Below are positions 26,375 to 34,618 of a DNA stretch of 64,000 nt, in pieces (position 1 is the stretch's first letter; every line of letters begins with the position of its first letter). Origin of the DNA: Rariloculus sp965263005 (GTDB taxonomy: Bacteria; Pseudomonadota; Gammaproteobacteria; Steroidobacterales; Rariloculaceae); the NCBI RefSeq assembly GCF_965263005.1, contig NZ_OZ253579.1, positions 3,534,001-3,598,000 on the forward strand, read 5' to 3'. The notes under the pieces are model-generated. The model saw nothing but the letters and a program-made list of their open reading frames with translations, was not told the DNA's origin and made no database searches. A program made the translations under genes and the position numbers.

Positions 26375-28644
26375 GTTCAGACGGCCTGAGAATTCCGGAC
26401 TTCTATAAGCTCAGCGTCCGGGAACGCGTTCGGGCCGTTCATGAACGCGGCGTACTGACGCCGGATGATTTCCGCTCCCTGTCCACGGGCAGGCACACGC
26501 TCGACCTGTCGTCGGCTGACCGGATGGTCGAGAACGTCGTCGGCGTCATGGGGCTGCCGCTCGCGCTCGGCATGAATCTCGTCGTCAACGACAAGCAGTA
26601 CATCGTGCCAATGGTCGTCGAGGAGCCGTCGGTCGTGGCCGGGCTCAGCTCGGCATGCAAGCTGGTCAAAAACTCGGGCGGATTCAGGGCAACGTCGACC
26701 GACCCGATCCTGATCGGCCAGATTCAGATCGTCGACCTGCCCGAAATCGAAGCCGCGAAGCGGGCGATCAGCGAGCGCAAGTACGAGATCATCAATCTTG
26801 CCAACAGCTTTCATCCGAACATGGTCGCGCGTGGCGGCGGCGCGCGCGATCTGGAGCTGTTCGTGCATCGCCTGCCCTCGCGCGGCAAACCCATGCTCGT
26901 GATCCACCTGCTCGTGGACACGCGCGATGCGATGGGCGCAAACCTCGTCAACGGCATGTGCGAAGGCGTGTCGCCGCTGATCGAATCGATCACGGGCGGA
27001 GAAGTATTTTTGCGGATCATTTCCAATCTCACCGATCGCGCGCTCGTGCGCGCAAGCTGCACGATTCCTGTGAACGCGCTGGCCGGTCGGGGGTACACGG
27101 GCGAGCAAGCGCGCGACGGGATAGTCGTCGCCGCCGACTTCGCGGCTGTGGATCCTTACCGCGCCGCGACGCACAACAAGGGCGTCATGAACGGTATCGA
27201 CCCGCTCGCGATCGCGACGGGCAACGATTGGCGCGCGATCGAAGCCGGCGCGCACGCCTACGCCTGCCGCAGCGGCCGATACACGTCGCTGACGGACTGG
27301 CGGACCGACGACGAAGGCAATCTGTGCGGCAGCATCGAGATACCTATCAAGGTCGGCATCGTCGGCGCGCCGCTCGAGTCGAATCCGACGGTCGCCCTCA
27401 ATCTGCGCTTGCTGAGCGTTGAGTCGGCCACCGAGCTCGCCGAGGTCATGGCGGCCGTCGGCCTCGCGCAGAATTTTGCCGCGATCAGGGCGCTCGCGAC
27501 CGAAGGCATACAGAAGGGCCACATGACGCTGCATGCGCGCAGCGTCGTCACGGCCGCGGGCGCAGCTGAGGACGACTTCGAGGAGGTTCTCGATCGTGTC
27601 GTGCGCAGCGGCGTGATCAAGGTCTGGAAAGCCCGGGAGATCATTAACGAACTCAAGCGCGAGCGGCGGCGGACCAACGGACCCCACCCGAAGCGAAGCA
27701 CGGATTCGGAACTAGGCGTCGGTTTCGGCAAGGTCGTCATACTCGGCGAGCATGCAGTCGTCTATGGGCGCCACGCGATCGGCGCGCCGATCCCGCTCAC
27801 GATCAAGGCCCTGATCGAGGATTGCGACGAAGGCATCCATCTCATGATTCCGCGCTGGAGCGTCGAGTACCAGCTCGCGGCGAATCCCAAGGACCGGCGC
27901 TCATTCGAACGACCGGCCGGAGTCGTGCTCGACAAGCTCGGTTTGACCGGCCGCAGCATGCGTATCGAAGTTTTTCCCGACGTGCCGCGCGGCATGGGTC
28001 TCGGCGGATCGGCAGCGATGGCCGTCGCGATCGTGCGCGCGCTCGACAAGCACTTCGAGCTTGGCTTGTCCGACGAGGACGTCAACGCGCTGGCGTTCGA
28101 ATCCGAGAAGATCGCTCACGGAAGCCCGAGCGGGCTGGACAACACGATCGCGAGCTACGGCAAGCCCGTCGTGTATCGTCCCGGTGAGACACCGCTCGTC
28201 GAACCGTTGAACATCACGGAACCGATCCGGGCGGTCATCGGCATGACGGGTTGCGAGGGGCTGACGGCCAAGACGGTCCGGCGCGTGCGCGAAGCCTGGC
28301 TCAAGGACCGGAAACTGTACGAGCGCATATTCGACCAGATCGATGCGCTTACGCTGCGCGGCGTACAGGCCATTCAGGACAATGACGTGGAATTGCTCGG
28401 CGAATTGATGAACGTTTGCCACGGGATGCTCAACGCACTGCAGGTATCGACGCCCGAGCTCGAGCAACTCGTCGAAACGGCGCGCCACAATGGCGCGCTT
28501 GGCGCAAAGCTCACAGGCGGCGGCGGCGGCGGCTCCATCATCGCGATCTGCGACGGGGATACCGAGCCCGTTGCGAATGCGATCCGGGCCGCGGGATTTC
28601 AGGCAATGCCGTTCAACCTCGGGGCGGAACCGAATGGCTCGTGA
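26371..28644 (+). CDS. Fused HMG-CoA reductase (class II) - mevalonate kinase
   Basis: One 757-residue frame carries two consecutive mevalonate enzymes. Residues about 1-430 are a class II HMG-CoA reductase: EEPSVVA (catalytic Glu, 84/85), DTRDAMGANLVN (183-194), THNKGVMNGID (K270), GNDWRAIEAGAHAYA (D286) and QKGHMTLHAR (H384), each matching the Pseudomonas mevalonii active-site set. A basic linker, about 429-449, follows. Residues about 450-757 are a mevalonate kinase: FGKVVILGEHAVVYG, RGMGLGGSAAMAVA (GlyGly where GlySer is usual), SPSGLDNTIASYG (D590) and GAKLTGGGGGGS. There is no internal stop, start or frameshift. It would convert HMG-CoA to mevalonate 5-phosphate in one chain, in the cytoplasm. 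It overlaps its neighbours by 4 and 11 bases. Confidence 0.93.
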   Translation: MSSDGLRIPDFYKLSVRERVRAVHERGVLTPDDFRSLSTGRHTLDLSSADRMVENVVGVMGLPLALGMNLVVNDKQYIVPMVVEEPSVVAGLSSACKLVKNSGGFRATSTDPILIGQIQIVDLPEIEAAKRAISERKYEIINLANSFHPNMVARGGGARDLELFVHRLPSRGKPMLVIHLLVDTRDAMGANLVNGMCEGVSPLIESITGGEVFLRIISNLTDRALVRASCTIPVNALAGRGYTGEQARDGIVVAADFAAVDPYRAATHNKGVMNGIDPLAIATGNDWRAIEAGAHAYACRSGRYTSLTDWRTDDEGNLCGSIEIPIKVGIVGAPLESNPTVALNLRLLSVESATELAEVMAAVGLAQNFAAIRALATEGIQKGHMTLHARSVVTAAGAAEDDFEEVLDRVVRSGVIKVWKAREIINELKRERRRTNGPHPKRSTDSELGVGFGKVVILGEHAVVYGRHAIGAPIPLTIKALIEDCDEGIHLMIPRWSVEYQLAANPKDRRSFERPAGVVLDKLGLTGRSMRIEVFPDVPRGMGLGGSAAMAVAIVRALDKHFELGLSDEDVNALAFESEKIAHGSPSGLDNTIASYGKPVVYRPGETPLVEPLNITEPIRAVIGMTGCEGLTAKTVRRVREAWLKDRKLYERIFDQIDALTLRGVQAIQDNDVELLGELMNVCHGMLNALQVSTPELEQLVETARHNGALGAKLTGGGGGGSIIAICDGDTEPVANAIRAAGFQAMPFNLGAEPNGS

Positions 28645-29206
28645 GGACATCGTTTCCAACGACAGCGAGGAACTGATTCTCGTCGACGAGCTCGACCGGG
28701 AGATCGGGGTCAAGGCCAAGAGCGAGTGTCACGCCGGCAACGGAATACTCCACCGGGCGTTTTCGATTTTCATCTTCAACGGCGCGAACGAGCTGTTGCT
28801 GCAAAAGCGCAGTGGCAAAAAGCCACTGTGGCCGAATTACTGGTCAAATACCTGCTGCTCTCATCCGCGCCGCGGCGAGTCCATGGAGCAGGCCGTTTCA
28901 CGCCGACTCTCCCAGGAACTCGGGTTCGAGTGCCCGCTGCATTACCTGTACAAGTTCAAATACCACGCTCAGTACGGCGCGGTTGGTGCCGAACACGAAT
29001 ATTGCTGGGTATACTACGGTCGTCACGACGGCAGCATTGACGTCAACATCAACGAGGTCGCCGACTGGCGGTTCGTCGGCACAGAGTCGTTGAACACGGA
29101 GCTCGAGCAGCGCATGGAACCGTTCACGCCCTGGTTCAGAATGGAATGGGCACACATGAGAAACAACTTTCTCGACGATATCCTGGCGGGCAAGGACCCG
29201 AAATGA
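28634..29206 (+). CDS. idi: Isopentenyl-diphosphate delta-isomerase, type I
   Basis: This 190-residue Nudix-fold enzyme has ILVDELDREIGVKAK near the start, the catalytic cysteine region YWSNTCCSHPRRGES, a Nudix-like RRLSQELGFECP helix and AEHEYCWVYYG with the catalytic glutamate. It interconverts IPP and DMAPP using a metal ion, which a mevalonate route needs because it makes only IPP. The ATG at 28634 overlaps the fusion gene by 11 bases. The type I (not FMN-dependent type II) form is clear. Confidence 0.95.
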   Translation: MAREDIVSNDSEELILVDELDREIGVKAKSECHAGNGILHRAFSIFIFNGANELLLQKRSGKKPLWPNYWSNTCCSHPRRGESMEQAVSRRLSQELGFECPLHYLYKFKYHAQYGAVGAEHEYCWVYYGRHDGSIDVNINEVADWRFVGTESLNTELEQRMEPFTPWFRMEWAHMRNNFLDDILAGKDPK

Positions 29207-29231
29207 CGAGCGCGCCGGAGCAGGAGAGGTC

Positions 29232-30353
29232 ATGGGGATCCCATTAGTACAAAGCTATCGGATTGGCCGGTACATCCTTGAGCAGAAACTCAAGCGCAAC
29301 AAGCGCTATCCGCTCGTGCTCATGCTCGAGCCGCTGTTCCAGTGCAATCTGGCCTGTGCGGGCTGCGGCAAGATCGACTATTCGGCCGACATTCTGCGTA
29401 AACGCATGAGCGTCGAGGACGCGCTCGCAGCCGTAGACGAGTGCGGCGCTCCGGTCGTCTCGATCCCCGGAGGCGAGCCGTTGATTCACAAGGAGATGCC
29501 GCAGATCGTCAAAGGCATCGTCGAGCGAAAGAAATTTGTATACCTGTGCACGAATGCGTTGCTGCTCGAGCAGAAGATCCACGACTACGAGCCCTCGCCC
29601 TATCTGACGTTCTCGATACACCTCGACGGCAACCGCGATCGGCACGACGAATCGGTCTGCAGGGACGGGGTGTTCGACAAGGCCATAGCCGCGATAAAAA
29701 AGGCGCGCCAACTCGGTTTTCGCGTCACGGCCAATTGCACGCTCTACGCCGGCGAAGATCCCGACGATGTCGCTGATTTCTTCGACTACGGGATGACGCT
29801 CGGCATCGAGGGCATGATGGTCTCGCCGGGATACAGCTACGAGCACGCACCGCGCCAGGATGTCTTCATGGGCCGGCGCAAGTCGAAGACGCTGTTCAGG
29901 GAAATCTTCAAGCGCGGCCGCTTGCGCGGCAGTAAATGGCGCTTCAACCAGTCGAGCCTGTTCATGGATTTTCTTGCCGGCAATCAGACCTTCCAGTGCA
30001 CGCCCTGGGCCAATCCGACATATAACGTCTTCGGCTGGCAGAAGCCGTGCTATCTGCTCGTCGACGAAGGCTACGCGGACAGTTTCGAGGAACTCATGGC
30101 GACGACCGAGTGGGACAGGTACGGCACGGGCGTCAATCCGAAATGCGACAACTGCATGGCGCATTGCGGATACGAAGGCACGGCGGTCGAGCAAATGATC
30201 GCGAATCCGCTGCAAGCGCTCCGCGTGTTCGTGTTCGGTCCCGATCTCGACGGAGAAATGGCGCCGGAGTTGCCCGTGCTTCACGGCGGCCTGGCGGACG
30301 GCGTTGCAATCCCCATCGATCACATCGGCACGATAGACCGCGACGGGGATTGA
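29232..30353 (+). CDS. hpnH: Adenosyl-hopene transferase HpnH (radical SAM)
   Basis: This 373-residue radical SAM enzyme has the cluster motif C38-x3-C42-x2-C45 (CNLACAGCGK), GGEPLIHKEM and a C-terminal cysteine set (NCMAHCGYEG). It matches HpnH, which joins the 5'-deoxyadenosyl radical to diploptene to give adenosylhopane, the first step of extended (C35) hopanoids. GGAG (about 29219-29226) precedes the ATG. It lies 25 bases after idi. Confidence 0.95.
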   Translation: MGIPLVQSYRIGRYILEQKLKRNKRYPLVLMLEPLFQCNLACAGCGKIDYSADILRKRMSVEDALAAVDECGAPVVSIPGGEPLIHKEMPQIVKGIVERKKFVYLCTNALLLEQKIHDYEPSPYLTFSIHLDGNRDRHDESVCRDGVFDKAIAAIKKARQLGFRVTANCTLYAGEDPDDVADFFDYGMTLGIEGMMVSPGYSYEHAPRQDVFMGRRKSKTLFREIFKRGRLRGSKWRFNQSSLFMDFLAGNQTFQCTPWANPTYNVFGWQKPCYLLVDEGYADSFEELMATTEWDRYGTGVNPKCDNCMAHCGYEGTAVEQMIANPLQALRVFVFGPDLDGEMAPELPVLHGGLADGVAIPIDHIGTIDRDGD

Positions 30354-30365
30354 GCACCGGCGGCG

Positions 30366-31517
30366 ATGGTTCTCACCGTCGTCAGCGCAGCGGCGTTGCT
30401 CGGTTGGGCAAGCGTCCTGCTGCTGCCGTCGCGGCCGTACAGGATTCGGGAACGATTCGAGCCCGACGCGTTCGCAGCCGACCTCGGCGACGTCGCGGTC
30501 CTGATTCCCGCACGCAACGAAGCCGACATCATCGAGACGACTCTCGACGCTCTGGCGCGGCAGGGACCGGGGCTGACCGTCTACGTCATCGACGACGAAT
30601 CGACCGACGCGACGGCCGCGCTTTGCCGGCGCGCCGCCGATCGCCTGCGGCTGCCGGCCAAGGATCGGTTCCCGTTGATGGTCGTGCTAATCGCCGGGCA
30701 ACCGCTGCCGGCAGACTGGAGCGGCAAGCTCTGGACTCTGCAGCAGGGGCTCGAGCACGCCTCCCGGCCATACACGGTGCTGCTCGATGCCGACATCACG
30801 CTAGACGCCCACGTGCTGCCGTCTTTACTGGGCTTTGCGCGCGACGAAGCGATATCGCTCGTTTCGATCATGGCGACGCTGCGCTGCCGCGGCTTCTGGG
30901 AGCGCCTGCTCGTGCCGCCGTTCATCTTCTTCTTCAAGCTGCTTTATCCGTTTGCGCGAGTCAACGCGGAACGCTCGACGACGGCGGCCGCGGCCGGCGG
31001 CTGCATCCTGATCGAGACCCGAGTGCTGCGCTCGATCGGCGGTTTCAAGCCGATACGCGGCGCCTTGATCGACGATTGCGCACTGGCGGCCGAGGTCAAG
31101 CGGCGCGGGCAGCGGATATGGCTCGGTCTGAGCCGCGCGGTCACGAGCCGCAGGCCATATCCTGAGCTTGCGCACTTCTGGCGAATGGTCAGCCGCACGG
31201 CCTTCACGCAGCTACGCTACTCACTTGTATTGTTGCTCGCGACAACGGCGTTGATGGCAGTCATGTTCCTCGGCCCGGTCGCGGCGCTCGTCAACTTTTC
31301 GTCGACCCTGTCGATGACGCTCGGCGGCCTCGGACTCGCGGCAATGGCCGCCGCCTACACGCCCGTCGTGCGCTTTTACCGGCTTCCGGTATCATGGGCG
31401 CTTACGTTACCGGTCGCCGCGACCCTGCTGCTGGCGATGACCTGGAGTTCCGCGATCGGTTGCTGGCGCGGTACGCGCGCCAGGTGGAAGAACCGTGCTT
31501 ACCAAGCCTTTCGATAA
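30366..31517 (+). CDS. hpnB: Hopene-associated glycosyltransferase HpnB
   Basis: This 383-residue membrane glycosyltransferase of family 2 type has an N-terminal helix, then VAVLIPARNEADIIETTLDA, a DxD-like LLDADITLD, ADWSGKLWTLQQG typical of HpnB, a D-D pair at LIDDCALAAEVKRRGQ, and three or four C-terminal membrane helices. HpnB proteins sit in hopanoid loci; their donor sugar is not proven. It starts 12 bases after hpnH and overlaps the next gene by 23 bases. Confidence 0.88.
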   Translation: MVLTVVSAAALLGWASVLLLPSRPYRIRERFEPDAFAADLGDVAVLIPARNEADIIETTLDALARQGPGLTVYVIDDESTDATAALCRRAADRLRLPAKDRFPLMVVLIAGQPLPADWSGKLWTLQQGLEHASRPYTVLLDADITLDAHVLPSLLGFARDEAISLVSIMATLRCRGFWERLLVPPFIFFFKLLYPFARVNAERSTTAAAAGGCILIETRVLRSIGGFKPIRGALIDDCALAAEVKRRGQRIWLGLSRAVTSRRPYPELAHFWRMVSRTAFTQLRYSLVLLLATTALMAVMFLGPVAALVNFSSTLSMTLGGLGLAAMAAAYTPVVRFYRLPVSWALTLPVAATLLLAMTWSSAIGCWRGTRARWKNRAYQAFR

Positions 31518-32142
31518 TTGCTTCGCTCGTTCGGCCCGCGTGCTCTTCGCGGGCGTACTGCTCGCAGTCTCGCTGCCCGCGGCCGACACGGCAGCCGAAG
31601 TGTCCGAGCGAGACGCTCGGGCGGCCGAGGCTGTCGTTGCAAGTCTGCATCGGGGCCTCATCGACATGTCGGCAAGCGAGCCGAACGCAAGCGTCGAACA
31701 ACGTGTCGACCGCTTGCAGCCGCTGATTTCGGAAACCCACGACCTACCCTACGTCGCCGAGCTCACCATCCGCCGCCAGTGGCGGGATCTCACGGTGGCC
31801 GAGCGCGAGCGTTTCGTTGCTGCATTCGAGCGGCTGAGCGTCAGAACCTACGCGAGCCGGTTCGCGACCGTCGACGAAAACGTGTTTACGATCGTCGGCA
31901 GCGGCGACGCGGGCTCGGCAAGGATCGAGGTCAACACCACGATCGCGCGACGCGAAGGCGGCAACGTCACGCTCGACTACACGCTGCACAATCGAGACGG
32001 CGCCTGGCGGATCGTCAACATCCTCGCGGACGGCGTCAGCGACCTCGCCCTGAAGCGGGCGGAATATCGGCGAATCCTTGCCGGCGGCACGATCGACGAT
32101 CTGGTCGACTACCTGACCCGCCAGGGCGACGATCTCCAGTAG
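31495..32142 (+). CDS. hpnM: HpnM/MlaC-like periplasmic lipid-binding protein
   Basis: This 215-residue exported protein has a signal peptide (about 1-35) and an MlaC/Ttg2D-type domain: SLHRGLIDMSA, HDLPYVAELTIRRQWRDL, FERLSVRTYASRF and WRIVNILADGVSDLALKRAEY. HpnM is the hopanoid-cluster member of this phospholipid/toluene-tolerance family and may ferry hopanoids across the periplasm alongside HpnN. The GTG start lies inside hpnB (23-base overlap). It is the last gene of the operon; 90 bases later the convergent HMG-CoA synthase gene ends. Confidence 0.82.
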   Translation: MLTKPFDNCFARSARVLFAGVLLAVSLPAADTAAEVSERDARAAEAVVASLHRGLIDMSASEPNASVEQRVDRLQPLISETHDLPYVAELTIRRQWRDLTVAERERFVAAFERLSVRTYASRFATVDENVFTIVGSGDAGSARIEVNTTIARREGGNVTLDYTLHNRDGAWRIVNILADGVSDLALKRAEYRRILAGGTIDDLVDYLTRQGDDLQ

Positions 32143-32232
32143 CCGTGTGCGAGGCGTCTGCCGCCGCGCGAATTCGCCGATCGATGCCCGATGACCGGCC
32201 ACGCTGACCGGTCAAGACAACGAAGCGGCTAC

Positions 32233-33705
32233 CTACCGCACAAAGCGGTAGTACTCGATGCCATCGTCGCTGAAGTTCGGGTTCGCGTTGTTGCCGATCG
32301 AGTCGATGACGAAACCGCCCTCCGGCGCGCCGAGGCTATCGGCTTCGCCCGTGTCGTGCAGCGACTCGTATTGCGATCGGTTCAGATCCTGGTACCCGCT
32401 CAAGGCCGTGCTGAAGCCGATCCTGGCGGCGGCCTCGACCCAGTCCTCACAGACCGTCATGGGCAGGGCTTCGGCGGCGTCGCCGCTGCCGTAGCCGACC
32501 GCAAGCACTTGCCCGCCGGACAGGTCGAGCTTCCGGTTCCAGGCATCTTCCATGCCGGCTGCAAGCCACGCCGGCAGTGCCGCGCAATAGACGTTGCCGA
32601 CATCCTTCATCGCTTCGGAACCGAGTGACATCTTCGACGTGATGAGCGCCGCGAAATCGGAGCTTGCGCGAAACTCGCGCAGCACGCGAATGCTGAGCGG
32701 GTACGCATCGGCATCGACATTGTCATCCTTGACGAGCTGCAGGATGTCGGGCTGGGACTTCATCTCTGCGATGAGCTCGCCGACATCGAATTCCACACTT
32801 TGGCAAAGCTGCTCCAGGACGGCACGACCCTCGACGCCATTCCGGCCGAGCGCAAACAAATAGCTCATCGCGAACGATGATTCCGGCATGCGGTGGTAGG
32901 GGCGGTGCATGAACACGGCCGCGAGCTCGCGGTAGTACTGCGCCGGTTCCGTACCCATGCGGCGCAACATGTCGTCGAGCGCGTGCAGCGTCTCGTCGAG
33001 GTAGCAGGTCGTCGAGTACTTGCCGTTGAAGACGGGCAGATCTTGAAAGTGACAGTTCAGTGTGCCGCGAATGATGTTGCGCAGCACCGGTTTTCGAAAA
33101 TCAACGGCGCGGTACGACGAGGCGCTGCCGATGTGAGCGAGATTGACGGATAACATCTTCGGGTTGCGTTCGACGAGCATCGCAACCGCGCCCGCGCCCT
33201 GTGTCGGCTCGCCGGAGCTGCCGCGCTCGTACTCGGCGATGTCGGCGCTGACGACGATCGCACAGCGGTCCAACTGTTCCAGCGCAAGGTATCGCAGCGC
33301 GTGCTTGAGCGAATAGATACCGCCGAGGCATGCGTGCTTGATCTCGGGCACCTCGCAATTGCGATTGATCCGTGAGCGGCCTTGCGCCTCGAGCGCTTCG
33401 TCCACCATACCCTTGATAATGACCGCACCGGCGGAGTTGTCCGTACTCGATTCCGTCCCCAGGCCCAGAAAGCCGACGCGGCGCGGATCGATGTCGTACT
33501 GTTCGATGAGCCGCATGACCGCCGTCGCCGCGATCGTGTAGACGCTCTGTGCCGGGCCGCGCATGCGAAAGCTGCGGCCGATAACGGCCTGGGTCTTGTC
33601 CCACGGTGAATCCGTCCAACCGCACCACGACCGCAGATCGACTCGATACGGCGGCACATAGACCGCAAATCCACTGATGCCGACCCGCTCGCTGATGGCT
33701 GTCAC
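32233..33705 (-). CDS. Hydroxymethylglutaryl-CoA synthase
   Basis: This 490-residue thiolase-fold enzyme has the catalytic Glu in LGLGTESSTDNS (E85), the nucleophile in KHACLGGIYSLK (C126) and VSADIAEYERGSSGEPTQGA. It condenses acetyl-CoA with acetoacetyl-CoA to HMG-CoA, feeding the fused reductase encoded convergently. It is longer than Gram-positive MvaS (about 390) with a C-terminal extension of about 100 residues ending in GIEYYRFVR. The GTG at 33705 is the chosen start because AAGGAAA lies 6-7 bases upstream; the frame runs further without family sequence. A beta-methylation HMG-synthase-like role is less likely given the full mevalonate set. Confidence 0.88.
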   Translation of the reverse strand: MTAISERVGISGFAVYVPPYRVDLRSWCGWTDSPWDKTQAVIGRSFRMRGPAQSVYTIAATAVMRLIEQYDIDPRRVGFLGLGTESSTDNSAGAVIIKGMVDEALEAQGRSRINRNCEVPEIKHACLGGIYSLKHALRYLALEQLDRCAIVVSADIAEYERGSSGEPTQGAGAVAMLVERNPKMLSVNLAHIGSASSYRAVDFRKPVLRNIIRGTLNCHFQDLPVFNGKYSTTCYLDETLHALDDMLRRMGTEPAQYYRELAAVFMHRPYHRMPESSFAMSYLFALGRNGVEGRAVLEQLCQSVEFDVGELIAEMKSQPDILQLVKDDNVDADAYPLSIRVLREFRASSDFAALITSKMSLGSEAMKDVGNVYCAALPAWLAAGMEDAWNRKLDLSGGQVLAVGYGSGDAAEALPMTVCEDWVEAAARIGFSTALSGYQDLNRSQYESLHDTGEADSLGAPEGGFVIDSIGNNANPNFSDDGIEYYRFVR

Positions 33706-33758
33706 GGCTTTCCTTGCACGATGCCTGCTTGCGCGCTGTCGCGGTCGAGTCTGTTGCC

Positions 33759-33774
33759 GACCGCCGGCGCGGTC
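33759..33774. promoter_or_regulatory. Palindrome at the HMG-CoA synthase promoter
   Basis: GACCGC-CGGC-GCGGTC is a perfect dyad placed where transcription from the adjacent minus-strand -10 would begin. It could be a repressor site; GC-rich dyads also arise by chance. Confidence 0.3.
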
Positions 33775-33778
33775 TGTA

Positions 33779-33784
33779 ATTATA
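33779..33784 (-). promoter_or_regulatory. -10 box for the HMG-CoA synthase gene
   Basis: The minus strand reads a perfect TATAAT about 74 bases before the GTG start. The -35 region is weak, suggesting an activator or a dual-site promoter. Confidence 0.4.
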
Positions 33785-33887
33785 AGGCAAAGGCTCGTGT
33801 AGCACCTATCCGGACTGCGTGAGCCGCCCGATCCCGACTTTTCCGCACAGGCCCGCGACGAATACGCCTTCTCGTCGACGCCCCCTG

Positions 33888-33950
33888 GCAGCCCGTGGCA
33901 AAAGTCCCACAGCATTCGACCGACGCCATTTGCAGCACCTGCCCGATAAG
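33888..33950. repeat. Repeat family A, degraded one-ended copy
   Basis: It begins with the family end GCAGCCCGTGGCAAAAGTCC and continues with CATTCGACCG and CTGCCCGATA words seen in the copy at 44793, then loses similarity. No matching right end was found. Confidence 0.7.
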
Positions 33951-34096
33951 CGAACGGTCCACGGTGCACGCCGGGTTCGCGACCCTCGACACCGATGACT
34001 GCTGGCACTTCGGGGAAACCCGCAAAGCTTGGTTGACCGTGCAGATGGCCCCCTGACCCAAGCCGCTGATCGGCCCTGCTGATCTGGCTCGTCGGT

Positions 34097-34102
34097 TATA
34101 CT
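34097..34102 (+). promoter_or_regulatory. -10-like box before fdsG
   Basis: TATACT lies 24 bases before the first ATG of fdsG. No clear -35 is visible. Confidence 0.3.
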
Positions 34103-34126
34103 ATTGGGCTGCTCGAACGTCTCCTG

Positions 34127-34615
34127 ATGCTCTCAATGGACGCTGAAGCCGTGAACGACGGGGCAATGACCGAACACAATCACACGATCCAACGGCTGGC
34201 CGAAGCCGGCGCCGACGAAGCCGGCGCGCTGCTACCGATATTGCACTCGATCCAGGACGAGCTCGGCTACGTTCCCGAAGCAGCCGTGCCGATCGTTGCC
34301 AAGGTACTGAATCTCTCGCGGGCCGACGTTCACGGAGTGGTTTCCTTCTACCACCTGTTCCGGTCGGAGCCGCCAGGCAAGCAGACCCTGTACGTTTGCA
34401 GGGCCGAGGCCTGTCAATCGATGGGCTCAAGGGAGCTCGAACGCTACGCGCGCGAGAAGCTCGAGATTGATTTCCATCAGACGACCGCGGACGGCAAGTT
34501 CAGCCTCGAGCCGATCTACTGTCTCGGCAACTGCGCGTGCTCGCCTGCCGTCATGATCGACGAGGACGTCTATGGCCGCGTCACGCCCGAGCGTCTCGAC
34601 GAATTGCTGGCGTAG
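34127..34615 (+). CDS. fdsG: NAD-dependent formate dehydrogenase gamma subunit (NuoE-like)
   Basis: This 162-residue protein is of the thioredoxin-like 2Fe-2S (NuoE) family. It has an N-terminal helical part with LHSIQDELGYVPEAAV and four cluster ligands: C91, C96 (VCRAEACQSMG), C132 and C136 (YCLGNCACSP). As FdsG it passes electrons within the cytoplasmic NAD-linked formate dehydrogenase. ATGs at 34127 and 34136 are both possible. The beta subunit follows after 3 bases. NuoE itself is excluded by the fds-type neighbours (fdsB, fdsA remnant, fdsD, fdhD). Confidence 0.88.
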   Translation: MLSMDAEAVNDGAMTEHNHTIQRLAEAGADEAGALLPILHSIQDELGYVPEAAVPIVAKVLNLSRADVHGVVSFYHLFRSEPPGKQTLYVCRAEACQSMGSRELERYAREKLEIDFHQTTADGKFSLEPIYCLGNCACSPAVMIDEDVYGRVTPERLDELLA

Positions 34616-34618
34616 CCC

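Larger units (their letters stand above)
33706..34126. other. Divergent intergenic region between HMG-CoA synthase and fds genes
   Basis: About 420 bases without a gene. It holds a -10 and palindrome for the HMG-CoA synthase gene, a one-ended degraded copy of repeat A and a -10-like box before fdsG. Nothing else was seen. Confidence 0.6.

Noticed and set aside
26377..27687. A 436-codon minus-strand frame opposite the HMG-CoA reductase domain
   Set aside because: No domain and typical shadow composition; the plus frame has every active-site residue.
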